A DNA stretch of 64,000 nt, from assembly GCA_031553415.1 (NCBI GenBank), contig JAVBLO010000056.1, positions 34,290-98,289 on the forward strand, in the 5' to 3' direction. Below the pieces are notes generated by a model. It saw only the letters and a program-made list of their open reading frames with translations. It ran no database searches and was not told where the DNA came from. The stretch's first letter is position 1. Every line of letters begins with the position of its first letter. This document shows, piece by piece, positions 8,745 to 18,688 of the stretch. Source of the DNA: JAIRVZ01 sp031553415. GTDB lineage: Bacteria > Bacteroidota > Bacteroidia > Bacteroidales > Azobacteroidaceae. The position numbers and the translations under genes are program-made.

Positions 8745-10778
8745 TTACCATCCGAAATTCTGATCACCGAATGGAATGGATTTGTTTGTATCAAGTTCTT
8801 TTTGTGGTACCGGCAAAAACAAATGTTTTGTGCAAAATCTTTTCACATCCGATTTATACGGATAATAAAATTTGTATACTCTTAAAGCCGGAATTTGTTC
8901 CCCCATATCATCAACAACCAATTTATCCCATTCGCCATGTGTAAAAGCCCTTAGTGTATTGTCGTCATTATCCGAACTGTTCCTGAGAGCATAACGAATG
9001 CCATAGTCCGGATCCGAATACCAGAAATCATGGGTTTGGATTCTCCTGTCAATGCCTTTCCATCCTCTTTTACGGAATTCAAAAGTCTCATGTCCTTCTC
9101 CAAGCAGTTCTATCTCCCGTTCGGAGACGATTAATGCACGTACAGAATCCTGAGATAGTCCGCTTACCCAGTTTTGAGGTTCTACTGAAGCACCTCCTTT
9201 GCGGCTGTTCCGGGCACGGTAAAGAATTGTATTATTAATCAGGCTGATGGCATCGTCAGTTTCTCCCAATTCATTGAGCGCTTCGGCATAAGTCAGTAAC
9301 AAATCGGCATAACGATATACTATAAAGTTTATATTCGAACCGGAAGAAGATGTTTGGGTGTAATCCAGATGCTTTTTGATAAAAGGGAATGCCCGTCCGC
9401 GTGTATTCGGACCGAATCCACTTTGAGGGAAGCAGGTCTGAGATGAAGGACCTATATCATATACTCCTGAATTTACAGGATTTTCAGTGTATCTCATGTA
9501 AGAATAATAAACATAAGAGGCATCAATTCTCGGGTCGTATTTAGCAGGATTTACCTTAACCGCCGAACTTGCGTCGTTAAAATTGTATGGATGTACCGAC
9601 AATGGTTTCGCTTTATAATTAGTGCTGAGCGCTTCTTTGGCAGTTACGAACATTCTGTTTTTTGTGTAAGTGGTTTTATCCCCGTATCTTCTCCAATGTT
9701 CGGCAAAAGTCGACCAGTCTGCACATACGCGACCACTTGCTCCATTATTCATATTCGGATTGAATTCCGTACAACGGTCGGGAGAAGTCCGGGAACTGAT
9801 ACTCGTTCCCCAACTGGTAGCCATAAACGAATATTGCAGTTCAAAGATGCTTTCATGTGTATTCCGTGTTTTTCCCATAAACAAGTCTCCAAAAACAGGT
9901 TGCAATTGATATACATTAGATGTATAAATTTTTCCTGCTGCATCTTTCGATTTTCCCCAGTAATATTTAGCATCAGCGGTTCCTGCTTCGGAAGGGAATA
10001 CACTGCTTTTTATTTCGCTGAAAAAACGGTTCACTGTGGCATCCGATGAATAGTCTGCATCTTTTCCCTCTTCATAAGTTGCCTGCATGTGTTCCGGAGT
10101 CATGGAAGCAATCCAGGAATAAACTTTAGCCAGGTAAGCTGTTGCCGCCCAATAGGTTGGATATCCGATTGCCTGTTCGTCAGGAGTTTTCATCGTTTTT
10201 TCCGCATCCAGCAAGTCTTGAAGAATCAGTGCATAGATAGCCGATATTTTTTCACGCGGATAACCGTTTACATCCTGATTGGTAGTCGGTTTGGTTTTCA
10301 ATGGGGCTCTTCCATATAAACGAACCAAATCGAAGTACGCGCAAGCACGGAGAAATTTGGCTTCTCCAATATTTTGTGAAATAAACCGTTCGTTGAAATC
10401 ACTTTTCTCCATTTGTTCAATAAAAATATTGACATGATCGAGTGTCCTGTAAATCTGTTGATATACGCTGGCCAGGATATCAGGAGTTGTAGTGTTGGCG
10501 GCTATGGCATCAAGAACGGAAGTAGCAGCCGAACTTGTCGAATTAAGAGATGATAAACTGATACATTGCTGTAATTCATATAGTTGTCCGCGGTAGCTAT
10601 TGTTCGCAAAATTGGCATAACAACCAATTAAAGCAGTGTGCACGGCTACTTCATCTTTATAAGCATCTTCCTGTTTCACGCTGGTAACCGGTTTCTCTTC
10701 CAGAAAATCGCTGCAGGAAGCAAACAGGCAAAGAAACATCAGCATTAACAATCCTTTATATTTCATTTTTATAGTCAT
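8745..10778 (-). CDS. SusD/RagB-family glycan-binding outer-membrane lipoprotein
   Basis: A 677-residue lipoprotein with the typical start of the family: lipobox FASC (Cys22), then SDFLEEKPVTSV. TPR-like helices follow (AKFLRACAYFDLVRLYG), and the C-terminus has RYADLLLTYAEALNELG and SEREIELLGEGHETFEFRKRGW, both hallmark SusD segments. SusD proteins cap the SusC barrel and capture glycans at the cell surface. It follows the complete SusC gene by 27 bases, the usual SusC-SusD order. The start may be the ATG at 10778 or the one at 10766; either gives a workable signal peptide. It is longer than average (about 550 residues). Confidence 0.95.
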   Translation of the reverse strand: MTIKMKYKGLLMLMFLCLFASCSDFLEEKPVTSVKQEDAYKDEVAVHTALIGCYANFANNSYRGQLYELQQCISLSSLNSTSSAATSVLDAIAANTTTPDILASVYQQIYRTLDHVNIFIEQMEKSDFNERFISQNIGEAKFLRACAYFDLVRLYGRAPLKTKPTTNQDVNGYPREKISAIYALILQDLLDAEKTMKTPDEQAIGYPTYWAATAYLAKVYSWIASMTPEHMQATYEEGKDADYSSDATVNRFFSEIKSSVFPSEAGTADAKYYWGKSKDAAGKIYTSNVYQLQPVFGDLFMGKTRNTHESIFELQYSFMATSWGTSISSRTSPDRCTEFNPNMNNGASGRVCADWSTFAEHWRRYGDKTTYTKNRMFVTAKEALSTNYKAKPLSVHPYNFNDASSAVKVNPAKYDPRIDASYVYYSYMRYTENPVNSGVYDIGPSSQTCFPQSGFGPNTRGRAFPFIKKHLDYTQTSSSGSNINFIVYRYADLLLTYAEALNELGETDDAISLINNTILYRARNSRKGGASVEPQNWVSGLSQDSVRALIVSEREIELLGEGHETFEFRKRGWKGIDRRIQTHDFWYSDPDYGIRYALRNSSDNDDNTLRAFTHGEWDKLVVDDMGEQIPALRVYKFYYPYKSDVKRFCTKHLFLPVPQKELDTNKSIPFGDQNFGW

Positions 10779-10805
10779 AATCGAATAATAATAGTTTGGA
10801 TTTAA

Positions 10806-13800
10806 TTAGAAATCAAGGGTTACACCTAAGGCATAAGACCTGCTTTTAGGATATGAAGTCCAGTCGATACCTACCCGGAAAGGGTCGTTTGCAAAAGAGC
10901 TTACTTCGGGGTCGTATCCGCGATACTTGGTGATTACAAACAGGTTGCGGCCAGTAAGGCTTACTCCCAGATTGGAAACGGGACTTCCTTTCTTAAAACC
11001 GAAGTTGTATCCGACTGTCAGGTTTGAGAACCTGAGGAAACTTCCGTCTTCCAGGAAATAACTGGTAAAACGGCGGGCATCCCCGGTGTAGTTCAGCCTT
11101 GGGTCGGTAGTGCTCAAGCGGTCTTCCCTCCAGTAATGATCGCGTATGTATCGTGTAGCATTGTACTCAACCTGATATGAATTGAGGTCTTCTTCCATCA
11201 TCCTGTTCGAGTTGGCGATTTGATTTCCATAAACACCGTTGAATACAGCGTTCAGGAAGAATTTTTTATAAGTAAAATCAATGGTAAAACCATAAGTGAA
11301 ATCGGGATTCGGGTCTCCGATGATGTCCCGGTCTTTATCCGCATCGATATATCCATCGCCGTCGGTATCAACATAATTGAAATCGCCGGCTTGCAGTAAT
11401 GCAGAAGTGGTGCCTGTCCATACAGGTAAAGTACCTTTAACGGTCATCAGGTCTTCGTTAGTCACGGCCCCTGGGGAAACGCCCGGATGTGCGGCTAAGT
11501 AATTGTCCATGCGGGTAGTCCTGTCGCGGTCGACTTCTGCCTGGGTGAGAATTCCGTCAACTTTCAATCCATAGAATAGAGCCACCGGTTTACCTTCGAT
11601 AAAGATATTAGCCGGATGATTGAAATAAGAACTTCCTATTGTGCTTCCGAGAAAATAAGCCCAATTGTAAGCACCTATCTGGGTAGGCTCCAAACCTATA
11701 TCCACAATTTTATTCCTGTTAATAGAAATATTTCCCGAAATATTGATTGAATAATTTTTTGTTTTAACAGGAGCCCCATCCAACACAATCTCAATCCCAC
11801 GGTTCCTTATAGAGCCCCTGTTAATTACCATTGTAGGATATGCCGCAGATAAAGGCATTTCCATATTCTGCAATAAATCATAAGAAGTTTTATCGTATAC
11901 ATCTACAGTCAGGTTCAGGCGGTTACGGAAAAAGCCTACATCGAATCCGGCATTATATTGTTGTGTAGTTTCCCATTTCAGGTCGGGATTACTTAAAGCA
12001 GCGACATTAAATCCCCTTTGATAGCCGGTTCCCAACGCATTGGCATACGTATTTCCGTTGTATAGCTTCATTGTCTGGAAAGCATCTATCGCCTGGTTTC
12101 CAACCATACCCCAACCCAAACGTATTTTCGCATTTGATAACCAACGATACTGGCGCATGAAACTTTCTTGATCCAAACGATATGCCAGGGCAAATGAAGG
12201 AAAATAACTGAACTTGTTGCTATCGGCAAATTTGCTTGTACCATCCGCACGGAAAGTGGAAGTTAATGTATATTTTTCTTCAAAATTATAAATCACACGA
12301 CCCAAGAATGATAACGAATTTACCGGTATTTCATAATAACCCGGAGGAGTGATGGCTCCACTGTACATCATGCCTTCTTCCCTGTATCCCAATACAGTGA
12401 AAGCGCGACCTACATTGAGTTTATTGATTGTATTTGATTTGTTGGCAGTAACACCTAACGTCCCGTCAAGACGGTGTTTCCCGGTTTTGTAATTGGCGAA
12501 GAATATATTATCCAAGCTTAAACGCATATCCTGTTTGTCTGAAATTTGTGTCAAACCACCATTATTACGTCCTGTAGAAGTGGTTATACCATAATACTGT
12601 ATACGGGAACGGTCACGATAATCTACACCGGCAGTTGATTTGAAAGATAACCATTTGGTTAACTTCAAGTTAAGAAATACAGATGCCAACACGCGGTGTT
12701 CCTCGGTTTTATCTTCGTAATCGTTCAGGAAAGCTGAAGGCCCGTATATACTATAATCTACATCATATTCTTCGGGATAATCCTCATCAGTCGGAACAAT
12801 AAGTGCATACGGACGATAAGTGAGCATTTGGCGAATCAACCCTGATGAAACGAAAGCATTGGCATTCGAACCGGAAGTCATGTTTAACTTGGAAAAACTG
12901 TATGAACTACGGGTTCCCACTTTTACGCGCGAGCTGACTTCCTGGTCTAAGTTCAAGCGGAAATCTGTTGATGAACGTCCGGTAGAACGGATAATACCCT
13001 GATCATTCGAGTAACCTCCGGAAACATAATAATTGGTTCTATCGGTTTTCCCGGAAATATTCAAACGATGACTTTGGCTCCAGGATTCACGAGTTGCCCA
13101 ATCCTGCCAGTCCATACCAATCTTGCCATCTGTTGTTAGCCCCATAAGTTTGGTACTTCCCTGAGCTACTCCCAATTCGTTTTTAAAAGGAATGTATTCT
13201 TCCAACGACAACAAATCACGTTTGTTGGTCATGTGGGAAGTATAGACACTTCCGCTGTATTGTACTTTTGGTTTTTCCGTTTTCCCGCTTTTAGTTGTAA
13301 TCAAAACCACACCATTAGCTCCTAAAGAACCGTAAATAGCAGTTGCTGAGGCGTCTTTCAGGATCTCAAAATTCTCTATATCCTGCGGATTGATTCCGGT
13401 AAGCCCGTTTTGTGCGGGAGCTGTGTTTCCATCTTCTCCCGACAATAAATTCTGGTCTACCGTAGAATTCATGATAATTCCGTCTACAACATACAGAGGT
13501 TCGCTATTTCCTGTCAATGAGTTGGTCCCACGGATTTTCATACTTACAGCGGCTCCCGGAGCGGCATCGCTGGCGGTAACCTGTACTCCGGCGGCACGTC
13601 CTTGCAATAATGCCTGAAGACTTTGTGCAGTTTGTGCTTCTGTTTGTGTTACTCCAACAGAAGAGATTGCTCCTGTAAGGTCACTTTTCCTCATTTGGCC
13701 ATATCCTACAACGACCAATTCATCAAGTGCTTTTACATCGTCCTCTAAAGTCACATTTAGTATTTTTGTATCTTTCTTTATATTGATTGTCTTTGTGGTA

Positions 13801-14036
13801 TATCCTAAATAGGAGAATATCAGTTGATTAGCATTGACGGGAACATTGAGTTCATATTTACCATCCATATTGGTTACTGTTCCGACAGTGGTTCCCTTTG
13901 CCATCACGCTGACTCCTATCAGTGGTTCTCCGTTCGGGTCGGATACCGTACCGCTGAGTTTTTGTTGCTGTGCCATTACCTGCCAGGAGATTAAAAGCAG
14001 TAACAGGGAGAGAAAATATTTATTTTTAAGCTTCAT
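10806..14036 (-). CDS. SusC/RagA-family TonB-dependent transporter
   Basis: A 1076-residue protein with a signal peptide (cut near MAQ, residue 22) and a carboxypeptidase-regulatory-like domain (about 26-98: LSGTVSDPNGEPLIGVSV to LNVTLED). The TonB-box region ELVVVGYG (106-113) comes next, then a plug with LSGKTDR-type strands beginning near 120 and containing ILKDASATAIYGSLGANGV. A large beta-barrel ends in the typical aromatic strand (SRSYALGVTLDF). It imports glycan fragments across the outer membrane using TonB energy, together with the SusD encoded 27 bases downstream. The architecture is complete for the family. Confidence 0.96.
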   Translation of the reverse strand: MKLKNKYFLSLLLLLISWQVMAQQQKLSGTVSDPNGEPLIGVSVMAKGTTVGTVTNMDGKYELNVPVNANQLIFSYLGYTTKTINIKKDTKILNVTLEDDVKALDELVVVGYGQMRKSDLTGAISSVGVTQTEAQTAQSLQALLQGRAAGVQVTASDAAPGAAVSMKIRGTNSLTGNSEPLYVVDGIIMNSTVDQNLLSGEDGNTAPAQNGLTGINPQDIENFEILKDASATAIYGSLGANGVVLITTKSGKTEKPKVQYSGSVYTSHMTNKRDLLSLEEYIPFKNELGVAQGSTKLMGLTTDGKIGMDWQDWATRESWSQSHRLNISGKTDRTNYYVSGGYSNDQGIIRSTGRSSTDFRLNLDQEVSSRVKVGTRSSYSFSKLNMTSGSNANAFVSSGLIRQMLTYRPYALIVPTDEDYPEEYDVDYSIYGPSAFLNDYEDKTEEHRVLASVFLNLKLTKWLSFKSTAGVDYRDRSRIQYYGITTSTGRNNGGLTQISDKQDMRLSLDNIFFANYKTGKHRLDGTLGVTANKSNTINKLNVGRAFTVLGYREEGMMYSGAITPPGYYEIPVNSLSFLGRVIYNFEEKYTLTSTFRADGTSKFADSNKFSYFPSFALAYRLDQESFMRQYRWLSNAKIRLGWGMVGNQAIDAFQTMKLYNGNTYANALGTGYQRGFNVAALSNPDLKWETTQQYNAGFDVGFFRNRLNLTVDVYDKTSYDLLQNMEMPLSAAYPTMVINRGSIRNRGIEIVLDGAPVKTKNYSINISGNISINRNKIVDIGLEPTQIGAYNWAYFLGSTIGSSYFNHPANIFIEGKPVALFYGLKVDGILTQAEVDRDRTTRMDNYLAAHPGVSPGAVTNEDLMTVKGTLPVWTGTTSALLQAGDFNYVDTDGDGYIDADKDRDIIGDPNPDFTYGFTIDFTYKKFFLNAVFNGVYGNQIANSNRMMEEDLNSYQVEYNATRYIRDHYWREDRLSTTDPRLNYTGDARRFTSYFLEDGSFLRFSNLTVGYNFGFKKGSPVSNLGVSLTGRNLFVITKYRGYDPEVSSFANDPFRVGIDWTSYPKSRSYALGVTLDF

Positions 14037-14064
14037 ATTTGTATTTAGTTATTCCGGTTATTCA

Positions 14065-16833
14065 TTAAAATTTGGCAACAAAACCCAACGAAAAGGTACG
14101 TGTCTGCGGATATGCTCCAAGGTCGATTCCCTGGCGAGACCAGTCGCCGGCAAAAGAGTTGACAACAGGATCGAATCCGTTGTATTTTGTCAGCATCAAT
14201 AAATTGGAAGCCATAAAGTTGACGGTTAATCCGTTGAAGTAAGTTTTCATTTTTTCATTCAGGAGGATGTCATAACCTACCGAAAGATTAGATAACCTGA
14301 CATAGCTTCCGTCTTCTACCATCCGGTTGGAAACCTGTTCCAGCAATTGTGCTCCTACCATTGGAAGGGAACCTGTTGCATTGCCTGAAGCAGAAATCCG
14401 GTATGCATCTTTGTAAGCGTCATTTGTTACATTATAGGTTTTCCCTACATTTTCCAACTGTACTTTATTCAGGTTTAATACGTCGTTTCCAACCGAACCA
14501 TCGATATGAATACCGAACGACCATTGTTTGTATTTCAAGTTACTGTTGATTCCGAAAATAAAGTCAGGATTCGGATTACCGATAATTACCTTATCGTTTG
14601 AATCGACCGAACCATCGCCGTTCATGTCGATATATTTCGGGTCGCCTACACGAAGATGCACTCCGTCGAAAGGAGGTGTTAGTAAAACATGTTCTTCGGT
14701 AATAACACCTTGTGTCATATAGCCATAGAAAACACCGGGAGCATGCCCTTCAATATAGGCGGTTACTCCTAAGTCAGACAAGCCGTCGACACTTCTTCCG
14801 GTGAAACCTTTTGCTCCGGTCCAACCCAGATTCGAAGCGTTGGCTTGCATGCCGCAGTTGGTTACTTTGCTACGTTCCATTCCTATGTTGGCATCGATAG
14901 TCCAGGTTAGGTTATCATTTTTAATAGGAATAGCGAAGATGGATGCTTCCAATCCCCATTTATCCATTTCAAGCGTTTTTCTCCAATATATATCATCATC
15001 TGTGTCCTTGAAATTATATACATCGAAACGGTCATTTGTGTTCCCGGTAAAGAATAATCCGGAGAAACGGATGCGTTTGTTTAGGAACTGGGCATCAAAA
15101 CCTGCGTTGAACTGTTCTAACCTGGCTTCAATCCTGCCGGTAAAACTTAAAGCGTTTTCGTAAGGAATAAATAAGGAAGGGTCTCCCAAAGAAATGTTAT
15201 TCATCAAAGCATAGGGAACCAGTTCGTTTTTACCGCTTACTCCCCAGCCACCGTGTATTGACAATTTGTTGATTGCAGCATCTTTCTTTTCGAAAACATT
15301 CCAGCGGATGTTTGCAAAAGGATATGCCTGAGCCGATTTGTCGAAATCGACTAAATAATCTGCACGTGAACCAAGTGCTACTTCTATCAGGTTATCGAAG
15401 TTATAATTCACCCTTCCATATCCGGCATAAGTGGTAGAACTGTTTTTAGTATAAATAGGATTTGCTGCATATGAAGCAAAGTTGATGGCTTTCGCCTGTA
15501 GAACCTGGATAGAAAAATCTGAAAGATAATTTCCGAGTTTTATCCCTTCGTCGGCAAACAGTTCACCACCGACAGCAGCTTTTACGCGATGTTTTACATT
15601 GAATATCCTGTCGTAGGAGACATTGGCAGAAAGGTTGTACAAAGTTGTTTGCAACCAGGCATGTCCGGCCCTTCCGTTTTCCAATCTTCCCCTGTCGATT
15701 TCCCTGCCCATCCAGCGGTAACGTGTTTTATCTACATAATCCACCCCCCCGGTAATATTTGCTTTCAAAAAAGGATTAAATGTGAAATTGAAATAAGCTT
15801 GTGGAATTACCCTCCATGAATTGGATTCATCGCTGTAACCATCTTTCCATGAGACAGGATTTTCTCCGTTTTCGTCGAAAGGAACAGCTCCTAAATCAGC
15901 GACCAAACTACTTCCACCTAACAGGTAAGTCGATTGGGTCATGTTTGTTTTGTTGTATGAAACCAAAAAACGAACGCCTACATTAACCATTGATGAAATA
16001 TTCTGGTCAAGATTGGTCCTCAAACCCAAATCCAGTTCATCAGTTCCTGGAACAAGTCCGTTTTTCAGGTTAGACATCAGCGAAACATAATAATTGGTCT
16101 TGCGGATGGTGCCTGCAAGGCTCAGGTTATTATTGTTGGAAAAAGCCGGCCGGAACACCTCTTTCTGCCAGTCTTTTTCCTGTCCGGATGTTACAAAATT
16201 ATTTCCGGTAAGTTCTTTATAGTAATTTTTATAATCATTTCCGGAAAGTAAATCCTGTTTACGAGCCAGTGTGGAAATGCCCATATTGGTTGTCCAGGTA
16301 ATATCCCGGTTATTTTTACTTCCTGATTTGGTTTTGATAATGATTACTCCGTTGGCGCCACGGCTGCCATAAATAGCTGTAGCCGAAGCATCTTTCAACA
16401 CCTCAATGCTTTCAACATCTTCCGTATTGATACTCCAAAGCATGTTTTGTACAGCCTGGTAATCAACATTATCTACCTGAGCCCAGGCATTTTCAACATC
16501 TAATTGGGAAGAGTTAATCATTACTCCATCTAATATAAATAAAGGTTGGAAATCTCCCCGGATGGAAGATGCTCCCCTGACAGTGATGTCGAATGCCTCA
16601 CCGGGAGCGCCGTCGGCAGTCGTTACTTTCACATTGGATATCCGGCCTTGCAGCAATTCGCCCAAGGTAACATCCCTTTGAGCCATGGCAGGGTCGATGA
16701 CAACAGATTCTCCCTGTGAAGTAAATTTCAACGAAGATTGTGGAAATACAGTGCCGGCGTTTAAGGCCAGGATAACTGATATTCCCAAAAACCATTTAAT
16801 GGTGTAGTCTTTTTGCAGAGACAGTTTTTTCAT
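14065..16833 (-). CDS. SusC-like TonB-dependent transporter lacking the N-terminal domain
   Basis: A 922-residue protein. After a signal-like segment (about 1-32) the plug begins almost at once (VTLGELLQGRISNVKV, ILKDASATAIYG-type residues VESIEVLKDASATAIYGS), followed by a full barrel ending RTFSLGFVAKF. The carboxypeptidase-regulatory-like domain of about 75 residues and the VVVGYG TonB-box region found in the neighbouring SusC are absent. The frame is intact, so this is a domain loss and not a broken gene. It precedes the complete SusC gene by 28 bases and has no SusD gene of its own. It may be an alternative barrel sharing the single SusD, or one with a different energy-coupling arrangement. 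Confidence 0.88.
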   Translation of the reverse strand: MKKLSLQKDYTIKWFLGISVILALNAGTVFPQSSLKFTSQGESVVIDPAMAQRDVTLGELLQGRISNVKVTTADGAPGEAFDITVRGASSIRGDFQPLFILDGVMINSSQLDVENAWAQVDNVDYQAVQNMLWSINTEDVESIEVLKDASATAIYGSRGANGVIIIKTKSGSKNNRDITWTTNMGISTLARKQDLLSGNDYKNYYKELTGNNFVTSGQEKDWQKEVFRPAFSNNNNLSLAGTIRKTNYYVSLMSNLKNGLVPGTDELDLGLRTNLDQNISSMVNVGVRFLVSYNKTNMTQSTYLLGGSSLVADLGAVPFDENGENPVSWKDGYSDESNSWRVIPQAYFNFTFNPFLKANITGGVDYVDKTRYRWMGREIDRGRLENGRAGHAWLQTTLYNLSANVSYDRIFNVKHRVKAAVGGELFADEGIKLGNYLSDFSIQVLQAKAINFASYAANPIYTKNSSTTYAGYGRVNYNFDNLIEVALGSRADYLVDFDKSAQAYPFANIRWNVFEKKDAAINKLSIHGGWGVSGKNELVPYALMNNISLGDPSLFIPYENALSFTGRIEARLEQFNAGFDAQFLNKRIRFSGLFFTGNTNDRFDVYNFKDTDDDIYWRKTLEMDKWGLEASIFAIPIKNDNLTWTIDANIGMERSKVTNCGMQANASNLGWTGAKGFTGRSVDGLSDLGVTAYIEGHAPGVFYGYMTQGVITEEHVLLTPPFDGVHLRVGDPKYIDMNGDGSVDSNDKVIIGNPNPDFIFGINSNLKYKQWSFGIHIDGSVGNDVLNLNKVQLENVGKTYNVTNDAYKDAYRISASGNATGSLPMVGAQLLEQVSNRMVEDGSYVRLSNLSVGYDILLNEKMKTYFNGLTVNFMASNLLMLTKYNGFDPVVNSFAGDWSRQGIDLGAYPQTRTFSLGFVAKF

Positions 16834-17033
16834 TTTAAATTATTAAAGTAAATTTTCACGGTGAGTGATTTATTTTGTTTTTCGTATTGCGAAATTATAC
16901 AGTAACCTGTTTTTGAGGGTTCAATTTCGGACACAATAGTTCCAATTTTGCCCGCTTAACGATTTCTTCATCATTTAGAGCCTGTTTGAATTTTCATTAT
17001 CAATCATATTTATAAGTAAATATTTTATTATTT

Positions 17034-17113
17034 AGACAGGATTCACAAGATTAACAGGATAAATTTTGCTTTTAGCAAAATAAAAACATGTAAATCCTGT
17101 TAATCCTGTCTGA
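17034..17113. repeat. Bipartite inverted repeat at the 3' end of the MBL-fold gene
   Basis: AGACAGGATT (17034-17043) and ATTAACAGGAT (17050-17060) are inverted relative to the run at 17092-17113, which contains ATCCTGTTAATCCTGTCT. A small hairpin TTTTGCT/AGCAAAA (17064-17080) sits between them. The right arm supplies the last five codons and the stop of the leftward MBL-fold gene. It may act as a terminator between that gene and the SusC operon, or be a dispersed repeat element that landed at the gene end. The rest of 16834-17099 shows no gene. Confidence 0.6.
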
Positions 17114-18395
17114 AAAATTGATACATCTTTGTCTTTGATATAAAAGGGCCGAGCTTCAGCTTTATCTTGTGCTGTTCATCGCTATCGTTTAGAATATAAA
17201 CCCTATATGATTTTCCTCCCGGAGCTACTTTGATAACAATATGTCCGGATACGGGAGGTATATGTTTCATGAATTGATAACCGGTATAATTTTTCCTCAT
17301 TTCATCGGGAAAATGGGTTGGAATAATCAAGGCTTCCGTATCACGCATAACTTCCACCCTTTTTTCTAAACAGGGAACCACTTTTTCACCTAAGTGAGCG
17401 GAGTCATGAACCGGCATTGTATAAATGTGTGCATTAACCTGTTCTATAAAACCGGGAATCATTGCATCATGATAACCATGATGGTTGGATTTACAGACAT
17501 CTACTTCGCCGGCAGCCTCACCCAACCGGGTTTCTATGTTGATTTCATTTCCGTCTTTATCCAAAAGGTTTCCACAGAAGTCGCCTCCGGCAAAATAGGA
17601 AAAGTTTCCATATGTGAACAGCAATGCGCAACTCATCAGGTTTTCACTGACTTTCTTTTCCAGATTTTTGGGATTAACGTGCACATAATCGTCTAATTCA
17701 TTTTTCCTCCATTGCCACACGACTCCGTTGCATGCAATATTACGCACAAGAAATTTTCCTGCATATTTAGAATTGTGCAGCAAGTTGAATTGATTGGTTT
17801 TCCCAACTTCAAATCCTTCGATAACTGTTTTGTTTGAATTAAGCTCCCAATCAAGAAACTTGCGGTAGTTGGCAAACGAAGGATTCAGCGTATCATATTG
17901 CTGCGGACGGGCATAGTCCGGCCAGCCCCTGTCGATTATTTTCCCGAATTGAAGCGATTGGGCAACTTCTGCTATTCCCAGCAGAAGAAAATCTCCCTGT
18001 TGACTTTTCGACCTGTTTTTTCCAGAAACGGCATCTCCGATATGATCTGGGTCAAAATGGGTTGCCAGAAAGTAATCTACTTTTTGTTCGGAAGGATTCA
18101 CAGATAATATATAACGGGCAATTTTCTCTCCCGGATTTATATCTTCTGATATGGGAGGAAAATATCGTGGAGTACGCATATCTCCGGCATCAATTAACAA
18201 GGAAGTTCCGTCAGGAAAAATAAGAAAAGAAGATTCTCCGCAATTGGTGCTGATCTGGTGAATTTCCATTTCACCCTTTTTCCATGCGGGGAGTTTTTCT
18301 GCATTTTTTCCATTTCCGGGTTTTGCATAAGAAAAAACCGGTAAGAAAAGCATAAAACCCATCAGGGTTTTCAATAACCAAGTTCGACTATTCAT
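17100..18395 (-). CDS. Secreted metallo-beta-lactamase-fold hydrolase
   Basis: A 431-residue protein with a signal peptide (residues about 1-24, ending SYA). The MBL metal motif is THFDPDH (His113, Asp115, Asp117, His118), preceded by FPDGTSLLIDAGD and followed by FSYFAGGD and the CKSNHHGYHD segment (His305, His306, His309). This resembles the ComEC-type MBL branch; the middle His of HxHxDH is Asp here. A dinuclear metal hydrolase acting in the periplasm or at the surface is likely, substrate unknown. It lies between the regulator and the SusC genes and is probably part of the PUL. The last residues come from a repeat sequence, so the C-terminus may have been altered. Confidence 0.82.
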   Translation of the reverse strand: MNSRTWLLKTLMGFMLFLPVFSYAKPGNGKNAEKLPAWKKGEMEIHQISTNCGESSFLIFPDGTSLLIDAGDMRTPRYFPPISEDINPGEKIARYILSVNPSEQKVDYFLATHFDPDHIGDAVSGKNRSKSQQGDFLLLGIAEVAQSLQFGKIIDRGWPDYARPQQYDTLNPSFANYRKFLDWELNSNKTVIEGFEVGKTNQFNLLHNSKYAGKFLVRNIACNGVVWQWRKNELDDYVHVNPKNLEKKVSENLMSCALLFTYGNFSYFAGGDFCGNLLDKDGNEINIETRLGEAAGEVDVCKSNHHGYHDAMIPGFIEQVNAHIYTMPVHDSAHLGEKVVPCLEKRVEVMRDTEALIIPTHFPDEMRKNYTGYQFMKHIPPVSGHIVIKVAPGGKSYRVYILNDSDEQHKIKLKLGPFISKTKMYQFFRQD

Positions 18396-18482
18396 TTTTT
18401 TAGATTTGATTTTAATTATCGCTACAAGTCATCTTCTCCAATGCAAATCTACAAGAGTAGTCGCCGGCAAGAGTTCAAATTT

Positions 18483-18496
18483 AACCAATATTGGTT
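18483..18496. promoter_or_regulatory. Palindrome AACCAATATTGGTT, possible operator
   Basis: A perfect 14-bp palindrome lies about 90 bases upstream of the MBL-fold gene start, a plausible binding site for the PUL regulator. This is position-based inference only. Confidence 0.35.
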
Positions 18497-18607
18497 TAAT
18501 ATTGAAATTATATAACAAATTTCGTGCTAAAGTGGTTCGGCCCATTAGGAGACGTTAGCTCCACTTCAAGGAGTCGATGTATTCATTCCTAAGGGGCAAA
18601 GTTGTTG

Positions 18608-18688
18608 CCTTTATAAAGGTAGATACTTTGGGTTACTAAAGGCGGCACTCTTTGGTTACTAAAGGCAGAGGTGCTGGGTTACTAAAGG
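18608..18688. repeat. Tandem 23-bp repeats with core GGTTACTAAAGG
   Basis: Three identical 12-base cores (18631-18642, 18654-18665, 18677-18688) recur at exactly 23-base spacing, separated by 11 variable bases. A degenerate fourth unit seems to precede them at about 18608-18630. The period is close to two helical turns. Confidence 0.75.

Noticed and set aside
18631..18688. CRISPR-like array
   Set aside because: The constant part is 12 bases and the spacers 11 bases, far below CRISPR sizes, and no cas gene is present.
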